Positions 6,410-11,597 of a stretch of 14,484 nt of DNA are shown here, one piece after another. The notes below the pieces were generated by a model that saw only the letters and a program-made list of their open reading frames with translations, was not told where the DNA came from and did no database searches. This stretch comes from CAZUHK01 sp964620345 (GTDB lineage Bacteria > Planctomycetota > Phycisphaerae > Phycisphaerales > Zrk34). The translations under genes and the position numbers were made by a program. Location: contig CAZUHK010000068.1 in NCBI GenBank assembly GCA_964620345.1, positions 1 through 14,484 of the forward strand. Direction: 5' to 3'. The first letter of the stretch is position 1; the number at the start of each line of letters is the position of its first letter.

Positions 6410-7255
6410 ATGACGACGACGCAAACAACTGTGACGGACCATCCCCTCATCGTCGGCCGGCGCACGCTGGCCAGCCGGCTGATCGTCGGCACGGGCAAGT
6501 ACCGCGACTACGAGACGATGCAGCGGGCGCTCGACGCCTCGGGCGCGCAGGTGATCACGGTGGCGGTGCGGCGTGAGCGGCTGATCGACGCTCAGGGCCG
6601 ATCGCTGCTGGACTTCATCGACACCTCGCGCTACACCATCCTGCCCAACACCGCCGGCTGCTTCAGCGCCGATGATGCGGTGCGCGTGGCGCGGCTGGGC
6701 CGGGAGATCCTCGACCAGCTCGACAACCCCGGCAAGGACTGGGTCAAGCTCGAAGTGCTGGGCGACAAGAAAACGCTCCTGCCCGATCCTCAAGGCACGC
6801 TGGAGGCGACCGGGGAACTGGTCGCCGACGGGTTCAAGGTGCTCTGCTACACCAGCGACGACCCGATCATGGCCGCGAAGATCAAGCAGGCCGGCGCGGC
6901 GAGCGTCATGCCGGCCGGCTCGCCCATCGGCTCGGGCCAGGGCGTGCTCAACCCCAACGCCATCCGCATCATCCTCGAACTGCTCAAGGATGGCGACCCG
7001 ACCTACCCCGTCATCGTCGACGCCGGCGTGGGCACGGCCAGCGACGTGACCATCGCCATGGAGCTGGGCGCCGACGGCGTGCTGCTGAACACCGGCATCG
7101 CCCACGCCACCGACGCGGTGAGCATGGCCCACGCCATGCGCCACGCCACCGAAGCCGGCCGCCTGGCCTACCTCGCCGGCCGCATCCCCAAGAAGCTCTA
7201 CGCCACCGCCAGCTCACCGTGGGACGGCGTGATCAGCTACATCCCCGGTGAGTGA
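6410..7255 (+). CDS. thiG: Thiazole synthase ThiG
   Basis: ThiG forms the thiazole phosphate of thiamin from 1-deoxy-D-xylulose 5-phosphate, dehydroglycine and sulfur carried by ThiS thiocarboxylate. The 281-residue TIM-barrel protein shows RLIVGTGKY at the N-terminus, QVITVAVRR, ILPNTAGCFSADDAVRVARL, the catalytic-lysine motif WVKLEVLGD (Lys113, Schiff base with the sugar phosphate), LLPDPQGTLEATGELV, VMPAGSPIGSGQG, VIVDAGVGTASD, and GADGVLLNTGIA for phosphate binding. The first 15 residues are a non-conserved extension of the usual start, and the 11-mer tgacggaccat occurs both at 6401-6411 and 6432-6442, overlapping the ATG. No clear Shine-Dalgarno site; the gene probably shares the thiS transcript. 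The pair works as one biosynthetic unit. Confidence 0.95.
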   Translation: MTTTQTTVTDHPLIVGRRTLASRLIVGTGKYRDYETMQRALDASGAQVITVAVRRERLIDAQGRSLLDFIDTSRYTILPNTAGCFSADDAVRVARLGREILDQLDNPGKDWVKLEVLGDKKTLLPDPQGTLEATGELVADGFKVLCYTSDDPIMAAKIKQAGAASVMPAGSPIGSGQGVLNPNAIRIILELLKDGDPTYPVIVDAGVGTASDVTIAMELGADGVLLNTGIAHATDAVSMAHAMRHATEAGRLAYLAGRIPKKLYATASSPWDGVISYIPGE

Positions 7256-7267
7256 TCCGTTTATCCC

Positions 7268-7295
7268 GGCGAGCCGGGCACTGTGTGCCCGGTTC
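7268..7295 (+). repeat. REP-like hairpin, copy A
   Basis: The foot ggcgag is followed by stem ccgggcac (7274-7281), loop tgt, stem gtgcccgg (7285-7292) and ttc. It may double as the thiG terminator, since a pyrimidine-rich ttccttc follows. Copy B lies inverted at 7341-7367. Confidence 0.65.
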
Positions 7296-7340
7296 CTTCG
7301 ATATCCATAGACCGGTCCGCGTACAGGGGCGTGTACAGCA

Positions 7341-7367
7341 GACCGGCGACACAGTCGCCGGCTCGCC
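7341..7367 (-). repeat. REP-like hairpin, copy B (inverted)
   Basis: Read on the minus strand: foot ggcgag, stem ccggcgac, loop tgt, stem gtcgccgg. It differs from copy A by a two-base exchange in each arm, and the exchanges compensate so that the stem stays fully paired. Confidence 0.65.
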
Positions 7368-7384
7368 TTTCGATGCGCATATAA

Positions 7385-7419
7385 GAAGCCCGCACCCCTG
7401 GGTGGTGGGGGCGGGCTTC
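7385..7419 (-). terminator. Terminator of the porin-like gene
   Basis: 9-bp perfect stem gaagcccgc (7385-7393) with gcgggcttc (7411-7419), extended inside by four C-G pairs. On the minus strand the stem's final ttc continues into ttatat, giving a T-rich tail. It lies about 100 bases past the stop of the minus-strand gene. Confidence 0.6.
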
Positions 7420-7470
7420 GGAGACGGTCATTGGCTTGGGGGCGTCGGGTTCCATCAACGCCCCGGCCAC

Positions 7471-7494
7471 GACCCGTTAGACCGCTAGCGGGTC
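7471..7494 (-). terminator. 10-bp hairpin just downstream of the porin-like gene
   Basis: Bases 7471-7480 pair with 7485-7494 (nine Watson-Crick pairs and one G-T pair) around a 4-base loop, 26 bases after the stop codon. There is no T-tail, so it is more likely a 3'-end stabiliser or first terminator of a tandem pair. Confidence 0.45.
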
Positions 7495-7519
7495 ATGTCG
7501 GACCAGCCGAGTCGGCCGC

Positions 7520-8485
7520 TCAATACTCCATGCTGACGCCGAACACGCCGTACACCTCAACGTCGCTGTCGGCGCCAACGATGTTGAAGTTGTTCGGGCC
7601 GCTGATCTCCTGGGTCGAATTGCCCAGGAAGATCGCGTGCACGCCGGCGTAAACCGACCAGCTACCGACCTCGGCGGGCATGAAGCTCAGCGGCATACTG
7701 GCCTCGAGGCCGATGTCGAAGAAGCCGAAGGCGTCGTCATCGTCGATGCCCGAGCCGGCGTTGGTCTCGTAGTAATCCTCGATGCTGAAGCCGGCGGTCA
7801 TCGGCACGCTGATGTCGATCGGATACGTTTCGCTCTGAACGGCGGTGAAGCCGGGCGCGATGCCGATTTCCAGGTACGTGCCCTGCTCGACGCCGACGTC
7901 CGAGCCGCCCTGGGTTTCAATGGCGACCATGACGTACGGCTGCAAGCCGGTCCAGCCCGGCAACGGGCCTTCGCCCCACAGTTCGGCGTCGTCGTAGGCC
8001 AGCGTGATGTCCACTTCATCGGCGAAGATGCCGCCGAACGCCGGGGAGGTCAGCGTGACGTACGCCACGTCCAGCGCGAAGTTGGCCGGCAGGCCGATCG
8101 AGACGCCGGCGTAGAAGTCGGCCTCGAACAAGTCGGTCTCGAAGCCCGAGGCGCCGGGCGAGGGGTTGGCCGGCGAGGAGCCGGTGCCGCTGTGGATCGA
8201 ACCCCAGAAGCCACCGTACACATCGACGTTGTCCAGGCCGAACGGCCCGAGGTTGATCGCCACATCGATCCACGGCTGGCTGATGAAGCCCTGGTTTTCC
8301 TGGGCCATGCCGCGGAACCAGTACTGAGTCACGAAGTCCACGCCGCCGCTGACGGACACGGCGCCGAGGTTGGGGCCTTCGTCCTGTGCGCGGGCCTGGC
8401 CGGCCATAACGGTGGTGGCCACAACCGCGGCAACGACACAACCGAGCACACGCGGGCTGTCTGTCCTGTGATGGGTCTCGAACAT
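7520..8485 (-). CDS. Outer-membrane beta-barrel protein, TorF/porin-like
   Basis: The protein has 321 residues with a Sec signal peptide: charged start (MFETHHRTDSPR), hydrophobic core VLGCVVAAVVATTVMAG and an ARA cleavage site near residue 33. The mature part alternates amphipathic strands and short acidic turns and starts with VSGGVDFVTQYWFRGMAQENQGFISQP, resembling the opening of TorF-family/gcw-type putative porins (usually SGG.D....YVFRG..Q..QP). It ends in VYGVFGVSMEY, a terminal aromatic residue as expected for BAM-inserted barrels. Predicted role: a channel or passive barrel in the outer membrane; substrate unknown. ATG 8483-8485 is chosen because AAGGAG lies 6 bases upstream; longer in-frame starts would add a non-signal extension. 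It is a single-gene unit with two downstream hairpins and a palindrome in its leader region. TorF versus another barrel family is uncertain. Confidence 0.8.
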   Translation of the reverse strand: MFETHHRTDSPRVLGCVVAAVVATTVMAGQARAQDEGPNLGAVSVSGGVDFVTQYWFRGMAQENQGFISQPWIDVAINLGPFGLDNVDVYGGFWGSIHSGTGSSPANPSPGASGFETDLFEADFYAGVSIGLPANFALDVAYVTLTSPAFGGIFADEVDITLAYDDAELWGEGPLPGWTGLQPYVMVAIETQGGSDVGVEQGTYLEIGIAPGFTAVQSETYPIDISVPMTAGFSIEDYYETNAGSGIDDDDAFGFFDIGLEASMPLSFMPAEVGSWSVYAGVHAIFLGNSTQEISGPNNFNIVGADSDVEVYGVFGVSMEY

Positions 8486-8491
8486 GAGTGT

Positions 8492-8497
8492 CTCCTT
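8492..8497 (-). promoter_or_regulatory. Shine-Dalgarno site of the porin-like gene
   Basis: AAGGAG on the minus strand, 6 bases before ATG 8485. It decides the start codon against the longer in-frame reading from 8542 and is the strongest ribosome-binding site in the window. Confidence 0.8.
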
Positions 8498-8534
8498 GTA
8501 AATCAATCCGTTGGGTGGAACCTGAACACGCTTG

Positions 8535-8551
8535 GTCGGCACCGTGCCGAC
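8535..8551. promoter_or_regulatory. 17-bp palindrome upstream of the porin-like gene (possible operator)
   Basis: gtcggcac (8535-8542) and gtgccgac (8544-8551) are perfect inverted arms around one base, 50-66 bases upstream of the start codon. The arrangement fits a dimeric repressor site or a leader hairpin. The rest of 8486-8717 holds no gene; I could not place this gene's promoter with confidence. Confidence 0.4.
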
Positions 8552-8717
8552 TGATTAGCTGGCGATAAACAAGGCCCGTGCCACAAGCGCCGCGACCGCC
8601 GCTCTGCGCACAAAGAGCACGCATGCAACGCCCATTGCGGTCATAATTGAGGGGGTTGATGACCTGCCGCGCAGCAGTTGTCGCGCGATTGCCCACAAAC
8701 TAAGCGGCGAACGGAAA

Positions 8718-10214
8718 TCAGCCCGGGCTGATGCCGCGCTCGAACTCCTGCAGGCGCCGGCTCTGGTCGCGGCGGACCGTCTCCAGCGTCAGCCGGGGGA
8801 CGTGGTACGCCGGCACTTCGTCGGTCACGTTGCCGCAGTGTTCCTGGATGACGTGATAGAGGAACTTGAACGCATCGCGCGGCTGGCGCATCTGGTCCAG
8901 CGCGTCGATCAGCAGTTGCCGATCGACCTGCTCCTCGAACAGGTCGGCCAGCGCGATCGGCTCGGCATCGTCGGGCCGACATGCGTTGAGCCGCCGGCTG
9001 CACAGGTCGTACAGCAGCGCCCCGCTCCACGACAGCCGATCGACCATGTGCTGCTTATCCAGGCGGGCGCGCTGGAAGAAGTCGCCTTCTTCCTTGCGGA
9101 TCAGGTGGCGCAGCTCCATCGGCAGCAGCAGCTTGACGCCCAGGCCGTCCTGCTGGAGGAACTTATTGTCGAGCATGGGCCAGATCAGCGCTTTCATCCG
9201 GCCCGGGTCGCCGGCGATGGCTTCGGGCTCATCGACGCGATCGACCAGGACCAGCAGCGAGCGGTAGCCGAACGCGCGCAGCGTTTCGATCAGCCGCTGC
9301 ATGAGCTGGTATCGGGCGTCCAGGTCGTCGCGCTGGGGCAGCGGCTGGGCGGCGAGGTCGCCCTGGGGCATCTGGCCGATGGCGCGGCGAAGTTGGTCGG
9401 GCTGGTGCTCGATCACGCGCAGCTCGCGCTGCAGGCGCCGCGCCAGGCGCCAGGTCGAAAGCCATCGCCACGCCCCTCCGGCCAGCAGCAGCACCGACGC
9501 GGCCGCCAGCGCCCCGGCGACGACGGTGAGGAACAGGTCATCGATGTCGCCGATGCGCATGCCCAGGTACAGCCCGCCGGCCAGCAGCGCCGCGACCGTG
9601 CCCAGCCAGGGCATGGCCGCGCCGCCGACAAAGGCGCGCAGCCCAAGCGATTTGCGCAGCCGCTCCCACCGCCCGGCGCGGTCGTGCGAGTCGGGCTGAT
9701 CGTAGAGCAGCGCGAGCGTCGCCAGCTCGATTCGGCGCTGCCGCGGCAGACGCCGGGCCTTGCGGATCGGCCCATCGTCCGACGCGGGGCTGTTGAGGAT
9801 GTGGCTGACCAGGTCGGTCACCACCTCGGCGAGGATCGCGTCGAAGTGATCGGCCAGGCAAATGTACGCCAGCGCCCGGTCGTGGCTGCCGTGGGTGCGG
9901 CGGCGGGCCAGGCGGTCGAGGATCGGGTTGATGTCGTCGTAGCGGACGACCCACGCCTTGCCATCGTCCGCGTTGGCGTTGTGCTGGGCGATGTGGCGTT
10001 CGATCATCAGGCGCAGGGCGGTCTTGCCGCTGCCTTTTTCACCGAAGACCACCGCGGGCCGGGGCCGGCCGGGCTCGCCGAGCACCTTGTCGAAATCCGG
10101 GTGGGCCGTGGCGCCCTCGGCCAGGCGGGCGAACACCGGATCGTCCCGCGCCTCCTCGGCGTTGAACGGGTTCTCGCGGATCGACCAGTGCCCGAAGAAC
10201 GTGCTGAGTTGCAT
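8718..10214 (-). CDS. P-loop NTPase with two membrane helices between Walker A and Walker B (KAP-like architecture)
   Basis: The protein has 498 residues. It starts MQLSTFFGHWSIRENPF, an N-terminal pattern shared with ExeA-like and other P-loop ATPases. Walker A is GEKGSGKT (58-65); Walker B is LLVLVDRVDE (320-329). Between them lie a basic helical region and two hydrophobic helices (about 201-219 and 227-247) separated by a short acidic turn, then a charged Arg-rich stretch. After Walker B come LLPMELRHLI, a DRLSWSGALLYDLCSRRL segment and a long helical C-terminus. Membrane helices inserted inside the NTPase domain are the hallmark of KAP NTPases; assignment to that family is an inference from layout, and a STAND/ORC-like ATPase is the alternative. 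ATG 10214 is chosen for its -10 box TATGAT 6 bases upstream and the conserved beginning. It appears monocistronic, with no partner gene visible. Confidence 0.75.
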   Translation of the reverse strand: MQLSTFFGHWSIRENPFNAEEARDDPVFARLAEGATAHPDFDKVLGEPGRPRPAVVFGEKGSGKTALRLMIERHIAQHNANADDGKAWVVRYDDINPILDRLARRRTHGSHDRALAYICLADHFDAILAEVVTDLVSHILNSPASDDGPIRKARRLPRQRRIELATLALLYDQPDSHDRAGRWERLRKSLGLRAFVGGAAMPWLGTVAALLAGGLYLGMRIGDIDDLFLTVVAGALAAASVLLLAGGAWRWLSTWRLARRLQRELRVIEHQPDQLRRAIGQMPQGDLAAQPLPQRDDLDARYQLMQRLIETLRAFGYRSLLVLVDRVDEPEAIAGDPGRMKALIWPMLDNKFLQQDGLGVKLLLPMELRHLIRKEEGDFFQRARLDKQHMVDRLSWSGALLYDLCSRRLNACRPDDAEPIALADLFEEQVDRQLLIDALDQMRQPRDAFKFLYHVIQEHCGNVTDEVPAYHVPRLTLETVRRDQSRRLQEFERGISPG

Positions 10215-10220
10215 ATGCGA

Positions 10221-10249
10221 ATCATACCGAAGATGGTGAACGGCGACAG
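10221..10249 (-). promoter_or_regulatory. Promoter of the NTPase gene, leaderless type
   Basis: On the minus strand CTGTCG (10249-10244), a 17-base spacer and TATGAT (10226-10221), then 6 bases to ATG 10214. There is no Shine-Dalgarno site. Confidence 0.6.
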
Positions 10250-10289
10250 TGAACCAGCGCACCGACGCGCGCCCTGCAGATTTCACAGG

Positions 10290-10332
10290 CGATGCAACAA
10301 CGCCGGTGCCGATGCGTAAGATCGTTGCATCG
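10290..10332. promoter_or_regulatory. Inverted repeat spanning the predicted start region of the LolA-like gene
   Basis: cgatgcaac (10290-10298) and gttgcatcg (10324-10332) are perfect 9-base arms 25 bases apart. A possible -10 box TAAGAT (10317-10322) lies between them, so it could be an operator pair or a leader hairpin. It sits in the 133-bp divergent space that also carries the NTPase promoter. Confidence 0.45.
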
Positions 10333-10347
10333 GGAAAGGAACCGACG

Positions 10348-11193
10348 ATGATTCCACTTGCCCTGATCTGGCTGAGCGGCGTGGTGGCGACGATGAGCGT
10401 TGCCGCGCCCGGCGACGAGGCCGAGGCCGCCGAGGCGCCCGCGCCGGCCATCGCCCTGCTCGACAAGCTCGAAGCCCGCGGCCGCGAACTCGATGCCTAC
10501 CAGGCCGACGTCGTGTACACCCGCGAGCAGGGCTTGCTGGGCGATCGTCAGGTGCGCATCGGTCAAGTGCTCTACCAGGCCGGCAGCGAGGAGCCGGATC
10601 GGCCGGCGCGTTTCGCGATCCGTTTCACGCACCTGATCGCCGACGGCGCCCGCCGCGAACGCCCGCGCCACTTCATCTTCGACGGCACGTGGCTGGCCGA
10701 GGTCCACCCCGACCAGAAGCAGTTCATCAAGCGGCAGGTGGTCGCCGGCGGCGAGCGGTTCGACCCCCTGAAGATCGGCGAAGGCCCGTTCCCCCTGCCC
10801 TTGGGCCAGCGCCGGGCCGACATCACCCGCCTGTTCGAACCCCGCATCGTCGCGCCGGCGGATGACGACCCGGCCGACACCACGCATCTCAAGCTCGTGG
10901 CGAAGAAGCACCCGGACACCGGCAAGCCCGCGACGCAGTTCGAGCAGGTCGACCTGTGGTACGACCACCAGACGCTGCTGCCGGTGAAGGTGATCACCCT
11001 CGAAGGCGAGGATGAAGCCGAGGCGAACGTCACGACAGTGCGGCTGCGCGACGCGACGACGCCGGAGCTGACCGACGAGCAGGCCGCCGAGGCATTCAGC
11101 ACCAAGACCCCGCCGCGCGGTCAGGGCTGGTTCGTGCAGATCAAGCCGCTGGAACTGGACAAACCCAAACCCAAGCCGAACCGGACCGACTGA
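10348..11193 (+). CDS. Secreted LolA-like protein
   Basis: The protein has 281 residues. It begins with a hydrophobic signal-like segment (MIPLALIWLSGVVATMSVAA), then an Ala/Glu-rich stretch and a folded part with LolA-type features: ARGRELDAYQADVVYTREQG (helix then first strand), IGQVLYQAG, and FIFDGTWLAEVHPDQKQFIKRQV, the family's DG..L..Y/H.P pattern, followed by paired strands (LKLVAKKHPDTG; VDLWYDHQTLLPVKVITLEG) and a Lys/Pro-rich tail. LolA carries lipoproteins across the periplasm; planctomycete homologues are diverse, so the cargo is unknown. ATG 10348 has AAAGGAA with 6-base spacing. The in-frame ATG 10312 (MRKIVASGK) would give the signal the basic start it otherwise lacks but has no ribosome site. 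The gene is monocistronic and divergent from the NTPase gene. Confidence 0.72.
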   Translation: MIPLALIWLSGVVATMSVAAPGDEAEAAEAPAPAIALLDKLEARGRELDAYQADVVYTREQGLLGDRQVRIGQVLYQAGSEEPDRPARFAIRFTHLIADGARRERPRHFIFDGTWLAEVHPDQKQFIKRQVVAGGERFDPLKIGEGPFPLPLGQRRADITRLFEPRIVAPADDDPADTTHLKLVAKKHPDTGKPATQFEQVDLWYDHQTLLPVKVITLEGEDEAEANVTTVRLRDATTPELTDEQAAEAFSTKTPPRGQGWFVQIKPLELDKPKPKPNRTD

Positions 11194-11341
11194 CGCGCCC
11201 GCGGCCGCCCCTGCCAACGCACCAGGACGAAAGACACAAAAGGCGCAGCCAGACGGTGCATCGTCGCAACCTCAAAAGTTTCATCCCCAGCCAGGATGGC
11301 TCGATCCCGGCGCGACCGACAACGCCGACCGTTCAGAACGT

Positions 11342-11369
11342 TTGCGTGACCGCACGATGGCGGTAATCT
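11342..11369 (+). promoter_or_regulatory. Promoter of tRNA-Val
   Basis: TTGCGT (11342-11347), a 16-base spacer and TAATCT (11364-11369), 15 bases before the tRNA. The remainder of 11194-11384 shows no gene. Confidence 0.45.
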
Positions 11370-11384
11370 ATTGAAGCACGCTCA

Positions 11385-11458
<74 letters not shown>

Positions 11459-11504
11459 TTTCGACGCGAACGCGGCGGGCGATCCGTTAAAAAACGATTT
11501 CCAG

Positions 11505-11533
11505 TTGACCCCGACCGCCCGATCGGTTCTACT
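11505..11533 (+). promoter_or_regulatory. Candidate promoter of the PEP-CTERM gene
   Basis: TTGACC (11505-11510), a 17-base spacer and TCTACT (11528-11533). The resulting leader of about 57 bases contains the 11-base dyad ctgcccggcag and the purine-rich ribosome site before ATG 11598. Confidence 0.45.
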
Positions 11534-11597
11534 GTTTCCGGGAGTTCTGCCCGGCAGGGCTGCGAGAGACGAACCACACATTCGGGAGAGAGCTACG

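Larger units (their letters stand above)
7256..7519. other. Intergenic space between convergent genes, hairpin-rich, no gene seen
   Basis: Four strong hairpins and no credible coding frame: an inverted pair of related stem-loops (7268-7295 and 7341-7367), a GC hairpin with a T-rich tail on the minus strand (7385-7419), and a 10-bp hairpin (7471-7494). A further small dyad, gtaca/tgtac, lies between the first two. The space separates thiG from the convergent porin gene. Confidence 0.7.

Noticed and set aside
7256..7519. Possible CRISPR or attachment site because of repeated hairpins
   Set aside because: Only two copies, inverted and not direct, with no spacers, no cas genes and no integrase.
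7637..8554. 305-residue open frame on the plus strand
   Set aside because: Antisense to the porin-like gene with signal peptide and Shine-Dalgarno site.
8802..10319. 505-residue open frame on the plus strand
   Set aside because: Antisense to the NTPase gene, which has Walker motifs and a promoter; composition is that of a shadow frame.
10222..11217. 331-residue open frame on the minus strand
   Set aside because: Antisense to the LolA-like gene; no motif.
3964..11245. Similarity between cttctgtgttctttgcgg (about 3969-3986) and the reverse complement of about 11224-11243
   Set aside because: Both resemble a CTTnTGTGT-CTTT motif, but the match needs an indel and several mismatches, too weak to call a repeat family from two sites.
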